Below are positions 16,127 through 24,432 of a stretch of DNA of 32,697 nt, piece after piece. Position 1 is the stretch's first letter. Every line of letters begins with the position of its first letter. Origin of the DNA: Ga0077536 sp943370145 (GTDB lineage: Bacteria; Pseudomonadota; Gammaproteobacteria; Ga0077536); NCBI GenBank assembly GCA_943370145.1, contig CALRPY020000050.1, positions 1 to 32,697 of the forward strand, written 5' to 3'. The position numbers and the translations under genes were made by a program. The notes beneath the pieces were generated by a model. The model saw only the letters and a list, made by a program, of their open reading frames with translations. It did not search any database and was not told the origin of the DNA.

Positions 16127-17167
16127 ATGCGGCTCGGACTCATGCTCGGTTATTCCGGCGCCCACTACAAAATGCCGATTGAACTCGTGCTCGAGGCCGA
16201 GCGCCTGGGTTACGACTCGGTCTGGACGGCGGAGGCCTATGGCTCGGACGCGGTGACGCCGGCAGCCTGGATTCTGGCGCGCACGACCCGCATCCGCGCG
16301 GGCACCGCGATCATGCAGCTCGCGGGGCGTTCGCCGGCCTGCGCGGCAATGACCGCGATGACCCTGGATCAGATGTCCGGCGGGCGCTTCGTCATGGGCC
16401 TGGGGCCGTCGGGGCCACAGGTCGTGGAGGGCTGGCATGGGGAGCGCTATGGCAAGCCCATCACGCGGCTGAAGGAATACGTCAGCATCGTGCGCAAGAT
16501 CCTGGCGCGCGAGGAGCCGCTCACGCACAACGGTGAGCACTACCAGATTCCTTATCAGGGCCCCGGATCATCGGGTCTCGGCAAGCCCCTGAAGAGCATC
16601 CTGCACGGCAATCCCGGCTTGCCGATCTACACGGCGGCGATTTCGCCGCCGGGACTCAAGGCCGCTGGCGAAATCGCGGACGGCGTGTTTCCGGTGTGGA
16701 TGAACCCGGCGCGCTATGACCTGTTGCGCGGGCCGCTGGAGGAAGGCTTCGCGCTGGCCGGCGCCGGCAGGCACCGCGAGCGTTTCGACGTCGCGCCTTT
16801 CGTGCGCGTGGCCCTCGGCGACGACCTCGATGCCAGCCGTCTCCACATCAAGGAGTTCCTTGCGCTTTACATCGGCGGCATGGGCGCGCGGGGCAAGAAC
16901 TTCTACAACGACTATGCGTGCCGCCTCGGTTACGAAGCCGCGGCGGCGCGGATCCAGGACCTCTATCTCGCGGGTGACAAGCGCGCCGCCGTGGCCGCCG
17001 TACCCGACCAGCTCGTCGACGACTGCGCGCTCGTGGGCGACGCCGCCCGTATCCGGGATCATCTGCAGCCGTGGCGCGAAGCCGTCAAGCGTGGTGACAT
17101 CGGCACGCTCGTCTTCACCGTCAACTCGCCCGACGCCCTGCGCCTGCTGGCGGAGGAACTGCTGTAG
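16127..17167 (+). CDS. LLM class oxidoreductase, F420-dependent type
   Basis: This 346-residue TIM-barrel protein starts MRLGLMLGYSG and shows GYDSVWTAEAYGSDAVTPAAWIL, TTRIRAGTAIMQLAGRSP and QMSGGRFVMGLGPSGPQVVEGWHG, all typical of the F420-dependent (MER/LLM) branch of the luciferase superfamily. The segment GNPGLPIYTAAISPPGLKAAGEIADGVFPVW fits the cofactor-side strand. Such enzymes use F420H2 or FMNH2; no F420 biosynthesis gene is in the window, so the cofactor is open. A GAGATGGTGA stretch just before the ATG is the likely binding site. It stands alone, 262 bases after UPF0149 and 269 before the polyphosphate gene. Confidence 0.9.
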   Translation: MRLGLMLGYSGAHYKMPIELVLEAERLGYDSVWTAEAYGSDAVTPAAWILARTTRIRAGTAIMQLAGRSPACAAMTAMTLDQMSGGRFVMGLGPSGPQVVEGWHGERYGKPITRLKEYVSIVRKILAREEPLTHNGEHYQIPYQGPGSSGLGKPLKSILHGNPGLPIYTAAISPPGLKAAGEIADGVFPVWMNPARYDLLRGPLEEGFALAGAGRHRERFDVAPFVRVALGDDLDASRLHIKEFLALYIGGMGARGKNFYNDYACRLGYEAAAARIQDLYLAGDKRAAVAAVPDQLVDDCALVGDAARIRDHLQPWREAVKRGDIGTLVFTVNSPDALRLLAEELL

Positions 17168-17436
17168 GCACAGGCGCTGGCGCTCGTCCGGGGCAAATCC
17201 GCGTCATCGCCAAATCGGTGCGGACAGGGGGCGATGCGAGCTCCGAGCGCAGCCGGCCAGGCTCGGGGCGGCCAGGTGCCTGGCTACAGGCGGGAGGCGG
17301 GAGGCTCGTGGGGGCGGGTACGCCGCGCGTGAGCGCGGGCTGATCGGGCGCAACATGTCCGCGACTCACGTCATGGATAGTGTACCCGCGGTCTCAAGAC
17401 CAACAGGAATCCGGAATCACGCAGGCTGGGGGCACC

Positions 17437-18915
17437 GTGTTCGAATCCGCTGAAGTCGGTCACTCGATCGACAAGAAAACCTACGCGAAAGCAGTGCCTG
17501 AACTACGCGAATCGCTGCTGGAGGCGCAGTGGTTGCTGCACGAACACGGCAGCTTCCCGGTGATCGTGCTGATCGCGGGCGTGGAGGGCGCGGGCAAGGG
17601 CGAGACCGTCAACACGCTGAATGCGTGGATGGACCCGCGCCATATCCGGACCGTTGCGTTCAGTGCGCCGACGCCCGAGGAAGCCCAGCGCCCGCGCATG
17701 TGGCGCTATTGGCAGGCACTCCCGAAGAAGGGACAAATCGGCATCCTGTTCGGCTCCTGGTACACGGAGCCCATCGTCAACCGCGTGCAGCGGCTCTCGA
17801 AGAAGGCAAATCTCGAGATGGAGATTTCGCGCATCAATCACTTCGAGCAGATGCTGTCCGACGAGGGCGCGCTGATCCTCAAGTTCTGGTTCCACATCAC
17901 CAAGAAGGAACAGCGCAAGCGTCTGCAGGCGATCGACGCCGATCCGAGGCGCAGCTGGCGGGTCACCAAGACGGACTGGCGCCAGTTCGAACTGTGGGAT
18001 CGCTACTACTCGATCTCGGAGTACACGTTGCGCAACACCTCGACCGGCTATGCCCCGTGGATGGTGGTCGAGGGCACGGACGAGCGGTATCGCAACCTGA
18101 GCGTCGGCACCCTGCTGCGTGACGCCATCCGCAAGCGGCTGGACCTGCACAAGCGCAAGCAGGTACCGGCGACCACCGCGCCACTGGTTGAGCCGATCGA
18201 CCGCGTCACGGTCCTGAAGCGCATGGATCTCACGCATGCGATACCGGACAAGCAGTACGACAAGGAACTCGAACACTGGCAGGAAGAGCTGTTCCGACTC
18301 ACCCGCCAGAAGGGGTTCCAGGACAATGCGGTGGTCGCCGCCTTCGAGGGCATGGACGCCGCGGGGAAGGGGGGCGCCATCCGGCGCGTGACCGGTGCGC
18401 TCGATGCGCGCCAGTACCAGGTGGTGCCGGTGGCCGCGCCGACTGACGAGGAGCGCGCGCATCCCTACCTGTGGCGCTTCTGGCGGCACCTGCCGCGACG
18501 CGGGAAGCTGACCATCTACGACCGCTCCTGGTATGGCCGCGTGCTCGTCGAGCGCATCGAGGGCTATTGCGCCGAAGCGTACTGGATGCGCGCCTATGCC
18601 GAGATCAACCAGTTCGAGCAGGAACTGGTGGAGAGTGGCGCGGTGCTGTGCAAGTTCTGGCTGCAGCTGTCACCCGAAGAACAGCTGCGTCGATTCAAGG
18701 AGCGCGAACGGACCGGCTTCAAGCGTTTCAAGATCACGCAGGAGGACTGGCGCAACCGCGACAAGTGGGCGCTGTACCAGCAGGCCGCGGCCGACATGAT
18801 CGAGCGCACGTCGACCTTCATCGCCCCGTGGACCCTGATCGAGGCGGAAGACAAGAACTGGGCCCGCATCAAGGTGCTGCGCACGCTGGTGGAGGCGGTC
18901 AGGAAAGTCGTCTGA
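17437..18915 (+). CDS. pap: Polyphosphate:AMP phosphotransferase (two-domain PPK2, class II)
   Basis: The 492-residue protein has two fused PPK2 domains. Domain 1 (about 20-240) has Walker A GVEGAGKG (48-55); domain 2 (about 275-490) has Walker A GMDAAGKG (305-312), the lid-type PTDEERAHPYLWRFW and Walker B TIYDRSWYGRVLVER. In domain 1 the Walker B region reads LFGSWYTEPIVNRV and lacks the DR pair, so domain 2 is probably the catalytic one. Class II enzymes phosphorylate AMP to ADP with polyphosphate. The GTG start at 17437 is chosen because FESAEVGHSIDKKTY is the usual N-terminus and GGGGG lies just upstream; the ATG at 17380 would add 19 unlike residues. Cytoplasmic. Confidence 0.92.
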   Translation: MFESAEVGHSIDKKTYAKAVPELRESLLEAQWLLHEHGSFPVIVLIAGVEGAGKGETVNTLNAWMDPRHIRTVAFSAPTPEEAQRPRMWRYWQALPKKGQIGILFGSWYTEPIVNRVQRLSKKANLEMEISRINHFEQMLSDEGALILKFWFHITKKEQRKRLQAIDADPRRSWRVTKTDWRQFELWDRYYSISEYTLRNTSTGYAPWMVVEGTDERYRNLSVGTLLRDAIRKRLDLHKRKQVPATTAPLVEPIDRVTVLKRMDLTHAIPDKQYDKELEHWQEELFRLTRQKGFQDNAVVAAFEGMDAAGKGGAIRRVTGALDARQYQVVPVAAPTDEERAHPYLWRFWRHLPRRGKLTIYDRSWYGRVLVERIEGYCAEAYWMRAYAEINQFEQELVESGAVLCKFWLQLSPEEQLRRFKERERTGFKRFKITQEDWRNRDKWALYQQAAADMIERTSTFIAPWTLIEAEDKNWARIKVLRTLVEAVRKVV

Positions 18916-19082
18916 GGCGACGGGCACAGCAAGCAGCCGCGTCCATCGGGAATCGGCGGAGATTTTCCAACCAGACCGCCACCCGTCATCCTGTGCCCGC
19001 CGCGGGGCTGGCGACGCCGGGTGGCTGCATTGCAGCGCCTCGGGTAGGCTCTCGACCCATCACGCATACGGAGTAGAACAGC

Positions 19083-19760
19083 ATGGCTTACACACTTTTC
19101 GGCGCGAACGTCTCGCCCTTCGTTCGCAAGTGCCGCGCCTATCTCGCGGAGAAGGGCATCGCCTACACGCACGAGTCGGTGAACCCGTTCCAGCCGCCGT
19201 CCAACTTCCGCCAGTTGAGCCCGCTCGGCCGGATCCCGGCGCTGCTGGACGACGACAGACCGGTGGCCGACTCGACCGCGATCTGCCTCTACCTGGAGCG
19301 CTGCCACCCGCTACCGGCGCTGTATCCCGCTGACAATTACGCGTACGCGCATGCGCTGTGGCTCGAGGAATACATGGACAGCGGCCTGCTGCCGATTGCC
19401 GGCGCGCAGGTGTTCCGTCCGCTGGTGCTCGGCCCGGTCGCGATGAACCAGCCGTTGACGAAGTCGATCAAGGAAGACGCCCTCGAGGTCGTCGAGAACC
19501 AGATCGCCCCGATGTGGGATTACCTCGAGCGCCAGCTGGGCACGCAGGAATTCTTTGTCGGCAACCAGCTGTCCATCGCCGACCTGGCGATTGCGAGCGG
19601 CCACGTGAACCTGTGGCATGCGGGCGTCGACCCGGATCCGCATCACTGGCCGAAACTGACCGCCTTCCTCGCGCGGATGTGGGCGCGGCCGTCCTTCGCC
19701 GCCTTGATTGCCGAAGAGCAGACCCCGTGGAATCGCCGCGAGGCGATCGCTGCCCTCTGA
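19083..19760 (+). CDS. Glutathione S-transferase family protein
   Basis: The 225-residue protein has an N-terminal thioredoxin-like domain (about 1-78): the active-site turn ANVSPFVRKCRAYL with Ser11, the cis-Pro segment GRIPALLDD (Pro52) and DSTAICLYLE (Asp63, Ser64) that binds the glutamyl part of glutathione. The all-helical C-terminal domain carries FFVGNQLSIADLAIASGHVN, the N-cap/hydrophobic-staple motif. Such enzymes conjugate or isomerise electrophiles. It is convergent with the anchor gene of the molybdoenzyme operon, only 29 bases away. The substrate is unknown. Confidence 0.92.
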   Translation: MAYTLFGANVSPFVRKCRAYLAEKGIAYTHESVNPFQPPSNFRQLSPLGRIPALLDDDRPVADSTAICLYLERCHPLPALYPADNYAYAHALWLEEYMDSGLLPIAGAQVFRPLVLGPVAMNQPLTKSIKEDALEVVENQIAPMWDYLERQLGTQEFFVGNQLSIADLAIASGHVNLWHAGVDPDPHHWPKLTAFLARMWARPSFAALIAEEQTPWNRREAIAAL

Positions 19761-19789
19761 GGAGAGCGGTGGCCGGGCTGCGGCCGGCG

Positions 19790-20719
19790 TCAACGCCCGT
19801 AGTAGGCGCTGACCGCGTGCCTGGCCTCCGCGAAAAACAGCCAGCGTTCGACGACGAGGCCGAGCGCCAGTGTCGGCAGGGCGAGGGTCACCACGACAGC
19901 AGCTGCCATCGCTGGCAGCACGCTGCCGACGAGCGCACAGGTGGCGGGCACGATGAACGCCCCCAGCAGGGCGATGTGTCGCAGGCGCCGGGCGTGGCGG
20001 CGTGCGACCTCATAGCCCATTTCCTTCAGCAGGTAGTTCCGCTCCGTGTGCGGCCAGGCCAGTGAACTGACGGCGCCGAGCCGGCCCAGGCCCGTGGCCG
20101 CCTCCATCGTCACGGACCGGTCACTCGTGTCGATTGCCGACCAGTAGCGCCATTTGCCGAAGGCGGCAGCGGCCAGCAGCAGGGCTGTCACGAGTGCATC
20201 GCCCGCACTTGCCACGCCGTGCCAGTGGCGCATGGCAAGCCAGAGCAGCGCACCGCTTGCGAGGGAGAGCAGCAGGTAATTCACCGACACCGACGGGCGG
20301 TGCCAGGCATCGACGGTCTTCAGCGACGCATAAATCATCGATGTCGCATACACGGTCGCCAGCGCGAGCGCCGCGCTGGCGACCGGTTGCCAGGTGGCGG
20401 CATGGCCCGGGTTCCGCCACAGGAGCCATGCCCAGGACAGCGCCGGCACGTAGCACGCCACCGCCAGCACACCCTCGCGTGACAGCCAGGAACTGCGCCA
20501 CTGCGACAGCGCGCGCCATGCGCGCTCCGGGTGTCCCAGGTGCAGCGTCGACGACAGCAGTCCGGCGGTCACCAGCACGCCGGCCAGGCCGAGGGCGATC
20601 AGGCGCAATCCGCCCGGTGCGGGGTCGCCGGCCAGTGCGTAGGCGGACACCAGGGCCAGCAGCCCGTAGCCTGCACCTGAAGCGGTCGTGAAGAAGATGA
20701 TCGAATAGGCCGGATTCAC
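19790..20719 (-). CDS. soeC: DmsC/SoeC-like membrane anchor of molybdoenzyme
   Basis: The 309-residue protein is strongly hydrophobic, with about eight transmembrane helices, and contains the anchor-family stretch STLHLGHPERAWRALSQWRSSWLSREG in the loop after helix 2, where quinol-site residues are expected. The GTG start at 20719 overlaps the FeS subunit stop as GTGA, which shows translational coupling; a longer upstream frame reads through the FeS gene and is not coding. It would anchor the catalytic and FeS subunits to the membrane and exchange electrons with quinone. The DmsC family name is certain; the SoeC assignment rests on the company of the SoeA-like subunit. Confidence 0.85.
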   Translation of the reverse strand: MNPAYSIIFFTTASGAGYGLLALVSAYALAGDPAPGGLRLIALGLAGVLVTAGLLSSTLHLGHPERAWRALSQWRSSWLSREGVLAVACYVPALSWAWLLWRNPGHAATWQPVASAALALATVYATSMIYASLKTVDAWHRPSVSVNYLLLSLASGALLWLAMRHWHGVASAGDALVTALLLAAAAFGKWRYWSAIDTSDRSVTMEAATGLGRLGAVSSLAWPHTERNYLLKEMGYEVARRHARRLRHIALLGAFIVPATCALVGSVLPAMAAAVVVTLALPTLALGLVVERWLFFAEARHAVSAYYGR

Positions 20720-21438
20720 GTCAGCACCTTGTCTATCCAGCGCAGCAGCGCGGATTCGATGTTGTTGACCTTGCGTTCCAGGGGGCGGGCCGCGGTAGCC
20801 CCGCTGCGCGGTGGCAGGTACTTGTTGACCGGCGCGCAACCCTGCTCGGGCATGAGATCGTAGCCACCGCGCTCGCGCACCAGCCGCGAGACGGGGCTGT
20901 CGGGCGCACCGAGGTCGCCGAAGCTGCGCGCGCCGGTGGGACAGGCGGCGACGCAGGCCGGCACACGGTTTTCCTCGGGCAGGTTCTCGTTGTAGATGCG
21001 GTCCACGCACAGCGTGCACTTCTTCATCACGCCGTCGTGTTCATCGTACTCGCGCGCGCCGTAGGGGCAGGCCCAGGAACACAGCTTGCAGCCGATGCAC
21101 TTGTCCGCATCCACCAGCACGATGCCGTCGGCGCCGCGCTTGAACGACGCACCGGTCGGACACACCGTCACGCAGGGTGCGTTGTCGCAATGCAGGCAGG
21201 ATTTTGGAAAATTGACGGTCTTGCTGCCGGCCGGCGTCTGCACCTCGTAAGTGTGGACCCGGTTGAACCACACGCCGTCGGGCGCCGCGCCATAGGGCTG
21301 GTAGTCGGTCAGCGGCGCGGAGTGGCCTGCGTCGTTCCACTCCTTGCAGCTCGTCGCGCACGCATGGCAGCCCACGCAGGTGTCGAGATCGATCACGAGG
21401 CCGAGCTTGCGTGTGGTCGTCTTCGGCAGCATGGTCAT
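20716..21438 (-). CDS. soeB: DmsB/SoeB-like subunit with four [4Fe-4S] clusters
   Basis: The 240-residue protein has 16 cluster cysteines in four groups: Cys21/24/27/31 (CVGCHACATSC), Cys81/84/89/93 (CLHCDNAPCVTVC), Cys114/117/120/124 (CIGCKLCSWAC) and Cys141/144/162/166. This is the electron-wire subunit of DMSO-reductase-family complexes. It has no Tat signal, which fits a cytoplasm-facing enzyme. The ATG at 21438 overlaps the upstream catalytic gene stop (ATGA) and has GGAG upstream; ATG 21432 is an alternative two codons in. It would pass electrons between the molybdenum subunit and the membrane anchor. Confidence 0.9.
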   Translation of the reverse strand: MTMLPKTTTRKLGLVIDLDTCVGCHACATSCKEWNDAGHSAPLTDYQPYGAAPDGVWFNRVHTYEVQTPAGSKTVNFPKSCLHCDNAPCVTVCPTGASFKRGADGIVLVDADKCIGCKLCSWACPYGAREYDEHDGVMKKCTLCVDRIYNENLPEENRVPACVAACPTGARSFGDLGAPDSPVSRLVRERGGYDLMPEQGCAPVNKYLPPRSGATAARPLERKVNNIESALLRWIDKVLT

Positions 21439-24359
21439 TTGGGCGGCTCCGTCGTTTCGTCGTGCTCGGCCTGGGCGCTGCCGCCGATATACTCACGGTG
21501 TGTGGGGGCGCTCCGCCCGGTGGGTTCCCCTTTCAGCGCGGCGCCGCGCCGCAGCAGCGATGGCGGCGGCGCCCTGCGGGCCGGCAGTACTGGAAACTGC
21601 GGGGCGCTCTCGGCGGCTTCGTGCGCGGCGCAGGGCTCGAGCCGCACCTTCAAGTCGAACCAGGCTGCCTGGCCGGTGACCGGATCGGCATTGACGTCCG
21701 CGCGTTCCGCGCTGGTGTGGATCGGGATCAGGTGGTTCAGCAGGAAGCCCTGCGTCGCTTCCGGTGCATCCGTCGCCAGTCCCCACGCGCCGCGTCGTTT
21801 GCCGATCGCGTTCCAGGTCCACACGGTGTCGCGGTTGACGCCGTGCATGTGCCTGATCTGCGCCTTCACGCGCCCGGTGGGCGCCACGATCCAGGCCCAG
21901 TCCCCGTCATCGAGGCCGGCGGCCGCGGCGGTTGCCGGGTGGACATAGAGCACGTTGCGCGCCGTCAGCTGCCGCAGCCACGCGTTCTGCGAACCCCAGG
22001 AGTGATACATGTGCATCGGGCGCTGCGTCAGCGCGTGCAGCGGGAAGTCGGCGCTGCCGGCGGCCAGCGGCCGCCAGGCGGGCAGCGGATCGAAGTTTTC
22101 CCGCAGTCGCGCACGCAGCGCGTCCGGCGGCTGCAGCGGCCCGTGCCCTTCTGCGGCGAGGCGGAATTTCTGCAGGGTCTCGCTGTAGAGCTCGAGCGGG
22201 ATCTGGTGCGCGCTGCCGATCCAGCCGGCGTTCATCGCGTAGTCGAGGTAGGCCTGGTTCGAGTGCCGGAAATACCGCAGGGCCGGGGGCAGCTCGGCGC
22301 GGAAGAAACAGCCGTTCTCGATGTAGCGCTCGAGCTGATCTTCGTTCGGTGCGCCGCGGAAGCTCTTCGAGCCGTCCGCGCCCCGCCAGCCGGCCAGCGG
22401 TCCGACATCATTGGCGCGGGTGTGATGGCGCAGGTAGTCGGAGTAGCCACCCGGGTAGCGCGGCGCGCCGTCGGCCTCGGTCATCCCCGGCAGACCGAGG
22501 CGCGCGCCGAGTTCGAGCAGCACGTCCTGGAAGGGCCGCACGTCGCGGTCCGGCACGAGCAGGGGTTGCCGGATTGCATCGGCCGCGCCGTTTGCGTCCG
22601 AGATCGGGCGATCGAGCAGGGAAATGCAGTCCCAGCGCTCGAGGTAGGTCGTATCGGGCAGCACCAGATCCGCGTACGGAATTGTCTCGGAGTAATAGGC
22701 ATCCGAGTAGATGATGTGCGGGATGCGGTAGGCACCGTCCTCCCGCTTGTCCGTCAACTGGTGCAGCGTCGCCGGGATGTCCATCGACGAGTTCCAGGCC
22801 ATGTTCGCCATGTACAGGAACAGCGTGTCTATCGGGTAGGGATCGCCCTTCCAGGCGTTGTGGATCACCGTGTGCAGCATGCCGTGCAGCGCGAGCGGAT
22901 ATTCCCAGCTGAACGCCTGGTCCAGGCGCTCCGGGCCGCCGTGCTCGTCGAGCAGCAGGTATTCGGGGCCGCGCGGGAAACCGAGGGGCATGCGCGTCAG
23001 CGGCTCGCCGGGCGCGCTGCCGGTCGCGGGACTGCCGGCCGGCGGAATCGGGCGCGGGAACGGCGGCTTGTAGCGGAAGCCACCGGGTACGTCGATCGAG
23101 CCGAGCAGCATCTGCAGCGCGTGTATGAGCCGGCAGGTGTGGAAGCCGTTCGCGTGCGCCGAGATGCCGCGCATCGCGTGCATCGACACCGGGCGGCCGA
23201 TCATGCGTTCGTGCCGGCGACCGAGCGTGTCCGTCCACGGCACTTCGAGCGTCACGGTGTGCTCGAAGGCGGCTTCGGCCAGTTCGGCCGCGACGCGGCG
23301 GATGCTGTCGGCCGGGATGCCGCAGTCCTCGGCCACCGCTTCGGCGGCGTAGCGCGCGTCGAGGAACCGCGCGGCGAAGCTTTCGAAGGCGGGCGCGGCG
23401 CGGCGGCCATCGGGCAGTTCCACCGTGCCGACGAAGGCGGGTTCGAGGTCCGCGGAGTTTGCCGGCACGATGCCGCGCGTGCGCGCGTCGACGCTGAGCG
23501 GCTGACCGTGCTCGTCGCGGGCGATGAGGCCGTGCTCCGCGGTGCCGGGCGCGTCGAGCACCAGCCAGTTGGCGTTCGTGTAGCGCGCGAGGTATTCCCA
23601 GTCGATCTTTTCAGCCGCGAGCAGCTCGTGGATCAGCGCCGCGACGAAGAGCCCGTCCGTGCCGGGGCGGATCGGCAGCCAGTCGTCCGCGATCGCGGAG
23701 TAGCCCGTGCGCACCGGATTGACCGACACGAACCGGGTCCCGGGCCGCGACTTCAGCTGGCCGAGGCCGATCTTGATCGGGTTGGACGCGTGGTCCTCGG
23801 CCACGCCGAAGAGCAGGAAATAGCGGGTCAGCTGCCAGTCCGGCTCGCCGAACTCCCAGAACGAGCCGCCGATCGAATACAGGCCCGCAGCCGCCATGTT
23901 CACCGAGCAGAAGCCCCCGTGGGCCGCGTAATTCACGGTGCCGAACTGCTGGGCCCACCAGCCGGTGAACGACTGGCTCTGGTCGCGGCCGGTAAAGAAC
24001 GCCAGTTCGCGCGGTGCGCGCCGGCGTATGGCGCCGAGCCAGCCGCTCGCGATGTCCAGCGCCTCGTCCCATTCGATTTCGCGGAATTCGCCGCTGCCCC
24101 GCTCGCCGACGCGCAGCAGGGGCTTGGTGAGGCGTGCGGGAGAATGCTGCTGCATGATGCCGGACGCGCCCTTGCCGCAGATCACGCCGCGGTTGACGGG
24201 ATGATCCGGGTTGCCCTCGATGTAGCGCACCGCGCCGTCCTTCAGGTGGACCCGGATGCCGCAGCGGCAGGCGCACATGTAGCAGGTGGTGGTCTTCACC
24301 TCGTCGCTGACGGTGGGCGCGGTGTCGACTGCCGGCTCGGTGATTTGATCGGGGGGCAT
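21435..24359 (-). CDS. soeA: Molybdopterin oxidoreductase, SoeA-like (probable sulfite:quinone oxidoreductase catalytic subunit)
   Basis: The 974-residue protein has the N-terminal [4Fe-4S] motif Cys26-x2-Cys29-x3-Cys33-x27-Cys61 (CYMCACRCG ... CGKG), then the MGD-binding domains. The segment AAHGGFCSVNMAAAG puts Cys151 in the usual molybdenum-ligand place. There is no Tat signal, which suits cytoplasmic SoeABC rather than periplasmic DMSO, thiosulfate or polysulfide reductases. The blocks CYMCACRCGIRVHL, FFTGRDQSQSF and GVAEDHASNPIK are, from memory, those of SoeA proteins. The ATG at 24359 has AGGTGAG eight bases upstream; the frame is open 25 codons further but that part lacks family features. 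A sulfur-linked anion transporter is divergent. Other reductases of the family cannot be excluded. Confidence 0.75.
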   Translation of the reverse strand: MPPDQITEPAVDTAPTVSDEVKTTTCYMCACRCGIRVHLKDGAVRYIEGNPDHPVNRGVICGKGASGIMQQHSPARLTKPLLRVGERGSGEFREIEWDEALDIASGWLGAIRRRAPRELAFFTGRDQSQSFTGWWAQQFGTVNYAAHGGFCSVNMAAAGLYSIGGSFWEFGEPDWQLTRYFLLFGVAEDHASNPIKIGLGQLKSRPGTRFVSVNPVRTGYSAIADDWLPIRPGTDGLFVAALIHELLAAEKIDWEYLARYTNANWLVLDAPGTAEHGLIARDEHGQPLSVDARTRGIVPANSADLEPAFVGTVELPDGRRAAPAFESFAARFLDARYAAEAVAEDCGIPADSIRRVAAELAEAAFEHTVTLEVPWTDTLGRRHERMIGRPVSMHAMRGISAHANGFHTCRLIHALQMLLGSIDVPGGFRYKPPFPRPIPPAGSPATGSAPGEPLTRMPLGFPRGPEYLLLDEHGGPERLDQAFSWEYPLALHGMLHTVIHNAWKGDPYPIDTLFLYMANMAWNSSMDIPATLHQLTDKREDGAYRIPHIIYSDAYYSETIPYADLVLPDTTYLERWDCISLLDRPISDANGAADAIRQPLLVPDRDVRPFQDVLLELGARLGLPGMTEADGAPRYPGGYSDYLRHHTRANDVGPLAGWRGADGSKSFRGAPNEDQLERYIENGCFFRAELPPALRYFRHSNQAYLDYAMNAGWIGSAHQIPLELYSETLQKFRLAAEGHGPLQPPDALRARLRENFDPLPAWRPLAAGSADFPLHALTQRPMHMYHSWGSQNAWLRQLTARNVLYVHPATAAAAGLDDGDWAWIVAPTGRVKAQIRHMHGVNRDTVWTWNAIGKRRGAWGLATDAPEATQGFLLNHLIPIHTSAERADVNADPVTGQAAWFDLKVRLEPCAAHEAAESAPQFPVLPARRAPPPSLLRRGAALKGEPTGRSAPTHREYIGGSAQAEHDETTEPPK

Positions 24360-24381
24360 GCGGGAACTCACCTGAATCGCG

Positions 24382-24398
24382 ATATGACAGAATGATAT
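24382..24398. promoter_or_regulatory. AT-rich imperfect inverted repeat between soeA-like and sulP genes
   Basis: In the 73-bp gap between the divergent starts, ATATGACAGAATGATAT forms an inverted repeat with outer arms ATAT...ATAT and matching inner A/T pairs. It is strongly AT-rich against the GC-rich background and could be an operator or part of overlapping promoters for both units. No confident -35/-10 pair was found. Confidence 0.3.
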
Positions 24399-24432
24399 AA
24401 GCTTAGAACCGCACAGGCTATTGACCCCGATC

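Noticed and set aside
17168..17436. Possible tRNA or small RNA in the gap before pap
   Set aside because: No cloverleaf or T-arm consensus was found; only GC-rich short repeats.
21411..24395. 994-codon open frame antisense to the molybdoenzyme subunit
   Set aside because: Shadow frame at high GC; no motifs, while the minus strand has the Cys cluster motif and MGD domains.
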